Positions 19,244 to 27,529 of a stretch of 50,833 bases of DNA are shown here, in pieces. The DNA comes from Bacteroidota bacterium (lineage in GTDB: Bacteria > Bacteroidota > Bacteroidia > AKYH767-A > OLB10). The notes below the pieces were generated by a model. That model was not told the origin of the DNA. It was given only the letters and a program-made list of their open reading frames with translations, and did not search any database. Where the stretch lies: NCBI GenBank assembly GCA_947447155.1, contig CANFIN010000010.1, positions 1 to 50,833 on the forward strand. Reading direction: 5' to 3'. The position numbers and the translations under genes were made by a program. Numbering within the stretch: position 1 is the stretch's first letter; each line of letters begins with the position of its first letter.

Positions 19244-21028
19244 TTAAAAGCAATAACGATTGGCTTCACATAACGCTGCGGCTATACGTCGTCTGCCTTC
19301 TTTAGTGTTAAACAACGATGGTTTTGTAAATCGTTTAATCCCCATCAATAACATTCGTTGTTCATCACCTTCGCACATTGAGTTAACTGCTGTTCTTCCG
19401 TTTACATTTACTCTGTCAATTACCGCACTCATGTAAACGCGTAATATATCAAGCTCTAATGCACATGCATTTTCTCCTTTCATAGCAACCAGTTTCTGTA
19501 AACGCAATAAAAGCGATTCGGCAACAAAAACATCAATGGCCATATCCGCAATGTTCATTAATATTTCTTGTTCTTTTGCTAACGACATCATGTATTTCTG
19601 AACTGCTGTTCCCGCCACCATTAAAATAGATTTTTTCAATTGTGCTAAAATCTTTTTCTCCGCACTAAATAATGTTTCTTCCTCTGTGCCAAAGTCTGGT
19701 ATCGACATTAATTCTTTTTGTACGGCCATTGCTGGAGTCGTTAGGTCTAGCTCGCCTTTCATAGCACGCTTCAATAACATATCTACTATCAACAGACGAT
19801 TGATTTCATTTGTCCCTTCGAAAATTCGATTAATACGAGAGTCACGATAGGAGCGGTCCATTGGAAAATCAGCAGAGAATCCATAACCACCATAAATCTG
19901 AACACCTTCATCAACTACAAAATCCAGTAATTCAGATCCTGCCACTTTTAAAATCGCACATTCAACAGCGTATTCCTCTGCTGCTCCAAGTAATGCAGAA
20001 TTCGCATTTTTACCTGATTGTTCTAACTCAATTTCTTTTGCTTCAATTAAATCGCTCACCCGGTATATTGCCGACTCCACCGCGAAGGTTCTTATAGCTT
20101 GTTCAGCAAGTTTATGACGGATGGCACCAAATTTTGCAATTGGTAATTTAAATTGCATTCTTGTATTAGCATATTCCACGGACTGATTAATCACCTGTTT
20201 TCCTCCGCCTAAAGCAGCAGCAGCTAATTTCGCACGACCAATATTTAAGATGTTAAAAGCAATTAAATGTCCTTTACCAATTTCGCCTAAAACATTTTCT
20301 ACTGGAACTTTACAATCATTAAAAAACACTTGTCGCGTTGAGGAACCTTTAATTCCCATTTTGTGTTCTTCTTCTCCTAACGAAATTCCTTCAAATGATT
20401 TCTCTACAATAAACCCTGTGAATTTATCGCCATCAACCTGAGCAAATACCGTAAATACATCTGCGAATCCAGCATTGGTAATCCACATTTTTTGTCCGTT
20501 TAAAATATAGTGCTTTCCATCTTCAGATAAAACCGCTTTTGTCTTTGCAGCCAATGCATCTGACCCTGATCCTGGTTCCGTTAAACAATAACTTCCTTTC
20601 CATTCGCCAGTCGCAAGCTTGGGCAAATATTTTTCTTTCTGTTCATCATTTCCAAAATATAAAATAGGCAACGTTCCAATACCTGTATGCGCTGCCATTG
20701 CCACCGAAAAAGAATGACCTGCACCTAAAACTTCGGTCATTAATATGGATGTAATAAAATCCTTTCCAAATCCTCCATATTGTTCTGGAATGGCTACTCC
20801 CAACAATCCCAGCTCCCCGGCTTTATCTAGCAATGATGGCATGAGTCCTGGTTCCATCGCATCAATTTTATCTAGCTGCGGATTAACATACTGCTTTAAA
20901 AATTCATGTGCAGCATCTTCCATTAATTTATGCTCCTCGTTGAATTCCTCAGGAATAAAGTTCGCTGTGTAATCTGATTCATTAATTAAAAAAGCTCCGC
21001 CTTTCAAGTGTTTATTGATGTTTTCCAT
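19244..21028 (-). CDS. Acyl-CoA dehydrogenase family protein
   Basis: 594 aa; 'YCLTEPGSGSDALAAKTKA', 'WITNAGFADVFTVFAQ', 'QIYGGYGFSADFPMDRSYRDSRINRIFEGTNEINRLLIVDMLLKRAM'. Confidence 0.95.
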   Translation of the reverse strand: MENINKHLKGGAFLINESDYTANFIPEEFNEEHKLMEDAAHEFLKQYVNPQLDKIDAMEPGLMPSLLDKAGELGLLGVAIPEQYGGFGKDFITSILMTEVLGAGHSFSVAMAAHTGIGTLPILYFGNDEQKEKYLPKLATGEWKGSYCLTEPGSGSDALAAKTKAVLSEDGKHYILNGQKMWITNAGFADVFTVFAQVDGDKFTGFIVEKSFEGISLGEEEHKMGIKGSSTRQVFFNDCKVPVENVLGEIGKGHLIAFNILNIGRAKLAAAALGGGKQVINQSVEYANTRMQFKLPIAKFGAIRHKLAEQAIRTFAVESAIYRVSDLIEAKEIELEQSGKNANSALLGAAEEYAVECAILKVAGSELLDFVVDEGVQIYGGYGFSADFPMDRSYRDSRINRIFEGTNEINRLLIVDMLLKRAMKGELDLTTPAMAVQKELMSIPDFGTEEETLFSAEKKILAQLKKSILMVAGTAVQKYMMSLAKEQEILMNIADMAIDVFVAESLLLRLQKLVAMKGENACALELDILRVYMSAVIDRVNVNGRTAVNSMCEGDEQRMLLMGIKRFTKPSLFNTKEGRRRIAAALCEANRYCF

Positions 21029-21096
21029 GGATGTTAAATTTTAAACAAAACTGCGAATTACTAAGATGAATAACAAGGTTTGGTTGTCATTTTACT

Positions 21097-22122
21097 GTGA
21101 TACTTATTAGTGTTGGAAATGACACCCGTTTAATATTCACTGACATTCCTTATTTTCGCATTGTGGAAACCATTATTTCTTCTTCAATTGAACAGGCGAA
21201 GATGCTATTAAAGCAAGGGCAGCTGGTTGCAATTCCTACAGAGACTGTTTACGGATTGGCTGCAAATGCTTTGGATAAAAATGCAGTGATTGAAATTTTC
21301 AATGCTAAACAGCGGCCTTCATTTGATCCGTTAATTGTGCACATTGGAAATAAATCGGATGTTTCATTATATGCGCGACAAATTCCTACGAATGCACAAA
21401 AATTAATGGATACATTTTGGCCTGGTCCGTTAACAGTGATTTTGCCTAAGCAAGAAATTGTTCCAGATGAAGTAACTTCCGGATTAGAAACTGTTGGTAT
21501 TCGTATGCCGAATCATTCTTTGACATTGCAATTGTTGAATCAACTTGATTTTCCATTAGCTGCTCCAAGTGCAAACCCATTCGGATATATTAGTCCTACA
21601 ACTCCACAACATGTTTTTGCTCAATTGCAAAATAAAATTCCGATGATATTAGATGGAGGTTCATGTGAAGTCGGGGTTGAAAGTACCATTGTTGGATTTG
21701 AAGGTGAGCTGCCCGTTGTATATCGTTTAGGTGGACTAACGATTGAGGATATACGCAATGTGTGTGGGGATATTAAAGTAGAAGTCAATTCATCTTCCGA
21801 CCCTAAAGCACCAGGCATGTTAAATAGTCACTATGCACCATTAAAACCCTTGAAAATTATTGCAGATGATTTTAATCTTAGCGATTCAACTAATCAGGCT
21901 GCAATAATTGTATTCGGACAATTTGAAAATAGCACAAACGCACAAGTTTATAATCTATCACCAACTGCCAATTATAAAGAAGCTGCCTCTAATCTTTTTT
22001 CTTTTCTTCGGATGCTAGATACTGATGAAAGTGTAAAAGAAATATTTGCCTTCTTATTACCAAGCATCAACTTAGGCCTTGCCATTAACGATCGTTTGAA
22101 TAGAGCTGCTTTTAAAGGTTGA
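21097..22122 (+). CDS. tsaC: L-threonylcarbamoyladenylate synthase (Sua5/YciO/YrdC), start codon possibly further downstream
   Basis: 'LVAIPTETVYGLAANALDKNAVIEIFNAKQRPSFDPLIVHI', 'FWPGPLTVIL', 'APSANPFGYISPTT', 'APGMLNSHYAPLKPL'. Confidence 0.93.
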   Translation: MILISVGNDTRLIFTDIPYFRIVETIISSSIEQAKMLLKQGQLVAIPTETVYGLAANALDKNAVIEIFNAKQRPSFDPLIVHIGNKSDVSLYARQIPTNAQKLMDTFWPGPLTVILPKQEIVPDEVTSGLETVGIRMPNHSLTLQLLNQLDFPLAAPSANPFGYISPTTPQHVFAQLQNKIPMILDGGSCEVGVESTIVGFEGELPVVYRLGGLTIEDIRNVCGDIKVEVNSSSDPKAPGMLNSHYAPLKPLKIIADDFNLSDSTNQAAIIVFGQFENSTNAQVYNLSPTANYKEAASNLFSFLRMLDTDESVKEIFAFLLPSINLGLAINDRLNRAAFKG

Positions 22123-22154
22123 ACCAATATGCATTCTAAAAAATTGATTGTTTT

Positions 22155-22190
22155 AAAACTAAACGTTTGTAAACGGCTATCCTGATTTTT
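22155..22190. repeat. Direct repeat copy 1 (35/36 identical to 23407-23442)
   Basis: AAAACTAAACGTTTGTAAACGGCTATCCTGATTTTT; internal dyad CGTTT-gt-AAACG. Confidence 0.9.
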
Positions 22191-22260
22191 AATTAGTTTA
22201 TTTGTTCCTACAATAGAGGCTCATTTTTCAATGGCTTTGTATAAATAATTTTTTTACGTT

Positions 22261-23424
22261 ATGGATAAACGATTTCAAGATGTAGTTCGCTTGATTAACG
22301 AGGCTCGTTTTAATGCTATTAAAGCTGTCAATACAGAAATGATAAATCTGTATTGGCGCATCGGTGAACATATTAGCAATAAAATTCAAAAGTCGGAATG
22401 GGGCGATGCGATAGTGCTGGAATTAGCCAATTACATTCAAAAGAACGAACCTGGATTTAAAGGATTTTCTGATAAAAATCTTTGGAGAATGAAGCAGTTT
22501 TATGAATCCTACAAGGATCAACCAAAACTCTCACCACTGGTGAGAGAAATTAGCTGGACGCACAATTTGGCAATAATTTCACGGTGCAAAGCCACTGAGG
22601 AAAGAGAGTTTTATATTAAGTTATCAATACAAGAAAACTATAGTAAACGTGACTTAGAGCGACAAATTTCTGCCAGTCTGTTTGAACGGACAATGATTGG
22701 AAATTCAAAACTCTCACCACTGGTGAGAGTAATTCAAAATGACATAACTAATACCTTTAAAGATAGTTATGTTTTCGAATTTTTAAATCTTCCTCACTTG
22801 CATAATGAAAAGGATCTGCAAACAGGAATAATAAAACAAATGAAAAGTGCAATGCTTGAATTTGGGAAAGATTTTTTATTCGTTGCAGAACAATATAAAC
22901 TGCAAGTTGGCAAGAGTGATTTTTATATTGATTTGCTTTTTTATCATCGAACATTGCATTGTTTAATAGCAATCGAATTGAAGTCTGATAAATTTAAAAT
23001 GGAGCATATCGGACAAATGAATTTTTATTTGGAAGCATTGGATCGTGATGTTCGAAAGTCAAAAGAAAATCCGAGTATTGGTATTTTACTTTGTAAAGAT
23101 AAGGATCATGAAGTAGTCGAATACGCATTAAGCAGAAGCTTGTCGCCAACTATGGTAGCTGAATATAAAACTCAATTACCGAGTAAAAGGGTTTTGCAAA
23201 AGAAATTACAAGGCGTTTTTAACGATAAGAGTATTGAAAAATCAAATAACAAGAGCATCAACAAATCAAATAACAAGAGTATCGAAAAATCAAATAATAA
23301 GAGCATCAAAAAATCAAATAATAAGAGCATCAAAAAATCAAATAATAAGAGCATCAAAAAAATAAATAATAAGAGTGTCAAAAAAACAAATAAAACAATA
23401 CCGTTAAAAACTAAACGTTTGTAA
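22261..23424 (+). CDS. YhcG/DUF1016-family PDDEXK nuclease domain protein
   Basis: 387 aa; 'LINEARFNAIKAVNTEMINLYWRIGEHIS', 'GFSDKNLWRMKQFYE', 'EREFYIKLSIQENYSKRDLERQISASLFER', 'FKDSYVFEFLNLP', 'QYKLQVGKSDFYIDLLFYHRTLHCLIAIELKSDKFKMEHIGQMNFYL' (PD-(D/E)xK core). Confidence 0.92.
   Translation: MDKRFQDVVRLINEARFNAIKAVNTEMINLYWRIGEHISNKIQKSEWGDAIVLELANYIQKNEPGFKGFSDKNLWRMKQFYESYKDQPKLSPLVREISWTHNLAIISRCKATEEREFYIKLSIQENYSKRDLERQISASLFERTMIGNSKLSPLVRVIQNDITNTFKDSYVFEFLNLPHLHNEKDLQTGIIKQMKSAMLEFGKDFLFVAEQYKLQVGKSDFYIDLLFYHRTLHCLIAIELKSDKFKMEHIGQMNFYLEALDRDVRKSKENPSIGILLCKDKDHEVVEYALSRSLSPTMVAEYKTQLPSKRVLQKKLQGVFNDKSIEKSNNKSINKSNNKSIEKSNNKSIKKSNNKSIKKSNNKSIKKINNKSVKKTNKTIPLKTKRL
22523..22546. repeat. 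Palindrome-containing intragenic repeat, copy 1
   Basis: CAAAACTCTCACCACTGGTGAGAG; CTCTCACCA-c-TGGTGAGAG inverted repeat. Confidence 0.85.
22706..22729. repeat. Palindrome-containing intragenic repeat, copy 2
   Basis: Identical 24 nt to 22523-22546, in the same reading frame, 183 bp downstream. Confidence 0.85.
23227..23394 (+). repeat. In-frame tandem repeat, 24-bp unit x7, encoding (K-S-I-x-K-S-N-N)n
   Basis: Units such as AAGAGCATCAAAAAATCAAATAAT repeated at 24-bp spacing inside the 3' end of the YhcG-like gene. Confidence 0.93.
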
Positions 23425-23442
23425 ACGGCTATTCTGATTTTT
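23407..23442. repeat. Direct repeat copy 2, overlapping the stop codon of the YhcG-like gene
   Basis: AAAACTAAACGTTTGTAAACGGCTATTCTGATTTTT; one mismatch to copy 1. Confidence 0.9.
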
Positions 23443-23460
23443 TGATTATTTATTTGCAGA

Positions 23461-23775
23461 ATGAAATCAAAAATTAAAATTATGGTCCGTCGTGGATTCA
23501 TTCGTTCGCGTAATGTATGGTTGTTATATTTTAGATACAACGAGAATTTAATAGCCAGAATAAAATTGAAATTCAAAGCGCAGTGGTGTGCCGAATTAAA
23601 ATGCTGGTGGATAAATGATCAAGAAGGCTTTATCCAAGAATTGAAATCATGGAATGAGATTGCTGTTTTGGAATCGCAACATATTTATATAAACAATAAA
23701 GTGATGCTTATCCATAAAGTTCATTGCAATTCATTTGGCAAAAAGCGGTATGATGAAGCAAAACTGTATCGATAG
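23461..23775 (+). pseudogene. Fragment resembling the N-terminal arm/SAM-like region of a Bacteroidota tyrosine recombinase; no catalytic domain
   Basis: 104 aa; 'YNENLIARIKLKFKAQWCAELKCWWINDQEGFIQELKSW' resembles the 'F.YD..LI..IK...GARWS...KCWY.P' motif of Bacteroidota integrases; no R-H-x-x-R-Y region follows. Confidence 0.5.
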
Positions 23776-24062
23776 ATTTAATCTATTAATTTTCTTTAAC
23801 CAATTTCAAGATATTAAATTTGTTAATAGTTATAAAATCGTCTTTGGTAATTGTTTTTGCTTTATAGATATTTACTAATGATTCTTAGCAAATAATTATA
23901 AATAGCATTATGATTAGCATAAATCAGGTAGCATTTTCTTGGATTGTCAATAACAAACAATCGAGTAGGAGGCAATACACTAAAAACAGATTAGTACTTA
24001 TAAACAATTTTAAAATTCATTTACCAAGTAGTAACTATTAAGCTTTTTAACTTTAATTCAAA

Positions 24063-25970
24063 TTAAGGTCTTTCTAATGAAGGGTCAAGTTTATATGCTT
24101 GCTGAAAACTCTGCTCAGCATTGATGGAATCACCATTAAGTTTATATGCAGAAGAAAGATAATAATATATTTGTGAACCTTTTGGTTGAATAATAGTTGC
24201 TTTTTTAAAGCAGTCTATCGCTTGTGGGTAATTATTTTTAGTTCCATAAGCTATTCCCAAATAAACTAATGCATCAAGATTTTTAGGATTGTCATTAATT
24301 ATTTTACTATATAAATCTATTGCTTTATCATATTCACCTTTTGTAAAATACGCACTTGCTAAATAACTTTTATCTTTTGGGTTTATTTCTAGTGCTTTCT
24401 TAAAGTAAAATTCTGCATTATCGATACTGTCAATTAAAAGATAACCCGAACCTAAACAATTTAATGCGTCATAATTTTTAGGATAAATTTCTATTGACTT
24501 TTTCAATTCTTCTATTCCTCTTAAGTTCAAATCAACAAATGTCGATCGATCATTTTCATTAGGAGCTATTGTTTTAATAATTTCATTTCCCAGGAAACTA
24601 TGAGCTCGAGCATTTTTAGGCATGTATTCAATATCATGTGAAAAAAGAGTGAAATTATCTTTCCAATCACGATTTCTGCTTATTGTTCCTATCGAATAAA
24701 TAAATCCAATCAAAGAACATATTAAAATAATTTTCTTATTGCTATTAAAGAAAGAATTAAAATTAACATAGTTGATGGCATTAAGTTGGGTGTTTGTAAA
24801 TTTCATTAACAACAATCCAATTGAAAAGCAAAACCCGAATGAAGCAAAATAGATAAAACGTTCAGCCATCGATACACCTAGAAGGAAAAACATATTACTG
24901 AAAATAGAAAGAGTTACTAAATAAAAAAGAACCCCAAATGCAAGTAAATGCTTCTTTAAAAAACCTATTACTCCATAAATAAATAATCCAACGTATATTA
25001 AAATCGAAAGTATCGATGGAATACTGTAGCTATTCTCTAAAGGTATTTGGTTAAATGAATAATCATATAATAATGGGCTAGGATAAATTAGCAACTTCAA
25101 GTAATAAACTAATATTCGAACCTCATTTGTAAATCTATGAAATGAATCAGTAGATAATATAAGTGGATTTAATAATCCATTTAACGATTCATCCCCCGTA
25201 CTTCTACTTAAAACATAAAAACGAATAATCAAAAAGAGGATGGCTACAGCAAAAAGACTAATTGCGGTGGTAACTATTTCTTTTCTATCATTGGATCTGA
25301 AATATAAAAAACATAAGGGTATTCCAGCAACCATAGTAATTGTGCTTTCTTTAGAAATTAATGCTAAAAAAAAGAAAACCATTCCTGTCCCCAATCTTGA
25401 CATTGATTTGTTTTCGAAATAATCACAAAAAACATTTAATGCTGCAAACGAAAATAAAAATCCTAGTATTTCATCCAAGCTTTTAATATTTGCTACAACT
25501 TCGGTATGAATTGGATGTGTAATAAAGAGCATTGTAACAATCAAAGGAAGAACGATATTGTAATTCTTCATTAGTTTGGTAAATGTCATAAATATAAAAT
25601 AGCCTGTTAATGCATATAAAAGTATGTTAACTAAATGAGCTAGTGAAGGGTTGTTTGGAGTTATCCACCATTCAAGTGCGAAAATGGCAACCGGTAATGG
25701 ACGATATAATCCGTCATTAGATGTATAGTATCCATATCGATAATGGTGTGTGAAAATATCAACTATAGCCCTTGGACCTTGAGTAGTTATACTATTATCC
25801 GCTATTGTAGAAAAATCATCTAAAACATAGTTATGATGAAGTGTATTCCAATATAGAAAAAAACCTATTCCAAAAATTATCCAAGCTAAAATCCGATTTA
25901 GTCGGTTATTATTTTCGATAATTCCTTTTTTTTGATCTAATGAATTAGTTCTAGGATTTTTCAGCTTCAT
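24063..25970 (-). CDS. TMTC-like multi-pass membrane protein with C-terminal TPR repeats
   Basis: 635 aa; ~10+ TM segments, 'YVLDDFSTIADN', 'RPLPVAIFALEWW', 'ERFIYFASFGFCFSIG', followed by TPRs ('AEFYFKKALEINPKDKSYLASAYFTKGEYDKAIDLY'). Confidence 0.85.
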   Translation of the reverse strand: MKLKNPRTNSLDQKKGIIENNNRLNRILAWIIFGIGFFLYWNTLHHNYVLDDFSTIADNSITTQGPRAIVDIFTHHYRYGYYTSNDGLYRPLPVAIFALEWWITPNNPSLAHLVNILLYALTGYFIFMTFTKLMKNYNIVLPLIVTMLFITHPIHTEVVANIKSLDEILGFLFSFAALNVFCDYFENKSMSRLGTGMVFFFLALISKESTITMVAGIPLCFLYFRSNDRKEIVTTAISLFAVAILFLIIRFYVLSRSTGDESLNGLLNPLILSTDSFHRFTNEVRILVYYLKLLIYPSPLLYDYSFNQIPLENSYSIPSILSILIYVGLFIYGVIGFLKKHLLAFGVLFYLVTLSIFSNMFFLLGVSMAERFIYFASFGFCFSIGLLLMKFTNTQLNAINYVNFNSFFNSNKKIILICSLIGFIYSIGTISRNRDWKDNFTLFSHDIEYMPKNARAHSFLGNEIIKTIAPNENDRSTFVDLNLRGIEELKKSIEIYPKNYDALNCLGSGYLLIDSIDNAEFYFKKALEINPKDKSYLASAYFTKGEYDKAIDLYSKIINDNPKNLDALVYLGIAYGTKNNYPQAIDCFKKATIIQPKGSQIYYYLSSAYKLNGDSINAEQSFQQAYKLDPSLERP

Positions 25971-26032
25971 TTTAATCTAGTTAAATTACGACAAATGTAA
26001 ATAATTACAACTGAAAGAGGAGCTAACCCTGC

Positions 26033-26194
26033 AGCAACAATGAAATAAAGGAAGAGGTTAAACTCGATTTTATTAATTTTTATTCAGTAGAAGAAATCAC
26101 GGCTCTTTTAAAAGAAGCTAGATACGAAAATGTAAGGTTTCGAATATGCAGCAAATTCAAGAAGAAAGAATCGGAGATAAAAATCCTTTTTTAG
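26033..26194 (+). pseudogene. Short ORF remnant resembling a methyltransferase C-terminus
   Basis: Stop-bounded frame NNEIKEEVKLDFINFYSVEEITALLKEARYENVRFRICSKFKKKESEIKILF*; 'FYSVEEITALLKEARYENVRF' resembles the C-terminal segment of class I SAM methyltransferases; no start or upstream domain. Confidence 0.35.
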
Positions 26195-26384
26195 AAAATA
26201 ACAGTTGCTGGGTTTTGAATATCTAAGCAGATTAATTAGTAGGTGCATCCATAATAATTAAAATAGCTTGTAGCAAATGCTATGCAGTGTAGGTGCGAAC
26301 AAGAAATCTGATTTGTGATTAAATAATTATAAAAGCAAGCCCTTGGAAATGCCTATTAAAATAGGGATATAGCTTCGCTGATTT

Positions 26385-26555
26385 TCATTTCTTTTTCTTA
26401 AGACGTCCCAATAGCATTTTAGCGTATTGAAAGTTAAGCCCCTTAAATAGCTGAAAAGCGTTATATCCAATAGCATATTGCTTATCCCTAAAAATCAAAC
26501 TTGATAATTTAAATGTGACATATTCATATGTGAATCCTAAAACTAAAAGGTATTA
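26385..26555 (-). pseudogene. Short ORF remnant, possible C-terminus of a glycosyltransferase/membrane protein
   Basis: Stop-bounded minus-strand frame YLLVLGFTYEYVTFKLSSLIFRDKQYAIGYNAFQLFKGLNFQYAKMLLGRLKKKK* without a start codon. Confidence 0.3.
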
Positions 26556-26712
26556 TTCTATAACTTAAAATAGGTTTTTGAATATTACTTTTATTTTCAT
26601 AAGAACTTAGCGAAATCATATATGTAAATGAACGACATCTATGTCACATTTTTTATTGACGTTAATCTTCTATTTAATAAATCATCAATTAATAAATAAA
26701 AAAAATTAAAAA

Positions 26713-27114
26713 ATGAAAAAACTAATCTTATTATTAATTGCAGTTGGCTTTATTGCAGCTGCAACAAAAACTTCTTCAGCAAATAACACTTACATCCTAA
26801 ACGACAAGAATAAGGCTTGCATTGAAGCATGTAATACTTGTATTGCTTCTTGCAAAAAAGTACAAGCGATGCATTCGAAAGAAAAAAACACGAAAATGGC
26901 AGAGTGCGCAAAACTCTGTAAGGAATGCGCTGCTTCTTGTGCAGATTGTGTTAAAGCAATCAAAGCAAACAATCCAAAAATCAAGGACAAGTGTTTAGAA
27001 ACTGCCACAGTATGTGAAAAGTGCGCAACAGAATGCGACAAGTTCAGTAATGCCAATTGTAAAAAATGCGCCACTGACTGTCGTACAGCAGCAAAACATT
27101 GCAGAGAAATGTAA
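26713..27114 (+). CDS. Exported Cys-rich four-helix-bundle copper-binding (Csp/DUF326-like) protein
   Basis: 133 aa, signal peptide, ~17 Cys mostly in CxxC/CxxxC spacing along helices ('CIEACNTCIASC', 'ECAKLCKECAASCADC', 'VCEKCATECDKFSNANCKKCATDC'). Confidence 0.85.
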   Translation: MKKLILLLIAVGFIAAATKTSSANNTYILNDKNKACIEACNTCIASCKKVQAMHSKEKNTKMAECAKLCKECAASCADCVKAIKANNPKIKDKCLETATVCEKCATECDKFSNANCKKCATDCRTAAKHCREM

Positions 27115-27138
27115 TATTTCATCTCTTAAAAAAAACCA

Positions 27139-27170
27139 AAAAACCGCATAGTATTCTATGCGGTTTTTTT
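27139..27170 (+). terminator. Rho-independent terminator of the Csp-like gene
   Basis: AAAACCGCATAG-tatt-CTATGCGGTTTTTTT. Confidence 0.9.
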
Positions 27171-27529
27171 CTGTCGCCTAAGTCTAAAACTGGCACCAAT
27201 AATCTATGAACGTTGAGTATGCTGATAGTTGTAATTGGGCTTTTAAAATGACGGGTTTTGGTGGGCTGATTTTCAACTTATGTTCCAAAGAATTACCGAT
27301 ATCTCCCTCGAGTACTAAAAGTTCCCTCACTTAGTATATCAACCAATCATTAAACGAAATCAACGGTTTCTTGTTTTAAGGAATCCTCAAGTCAAGCATA
27401 AAGTCCAACCATAGCATACTGTTCCCTTATCTGATTTTGAAGATTCAAAATCTCAGATCCTCTAACCATTTTTCATTTGAATAATCGCTTTAGTTTTAAT
27501 ACTAATTTTGCTACTCTTAAACCAATAAC

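Noticed and set aside
23227-23394. Considered as a CRISPR array
   Set aside because: 24-bp units are contiguous with no unique spacers, in frame in a CDS; it is a tandem repeat.
23172-23576. Minus-strand 134-aa hydrophobic ORF (LLLFDFLMLLLFDF repeats)
   Set aside because: Antisense to the 24-bp tandem repeat of the YhcG-like gene; the repeated Leu/Phe pattern is just the reverse reading of AT-rich Lys/Asn repeats.
26790-27122. Minus-strand 110-aa ORF opposite the Csp-like gene
   Set aside because: Shadow ORF of a Cys-rich coding sequence; the plus strand has a signal peptide, Cys pattern and terminator.
27180-27529. Possible degraded minus-strand coding fragments (e.g. EILNLQNQIREQYAMVGLYA)
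   Set aside because: Too short and interrupted by stops to assign; no recognisable family.
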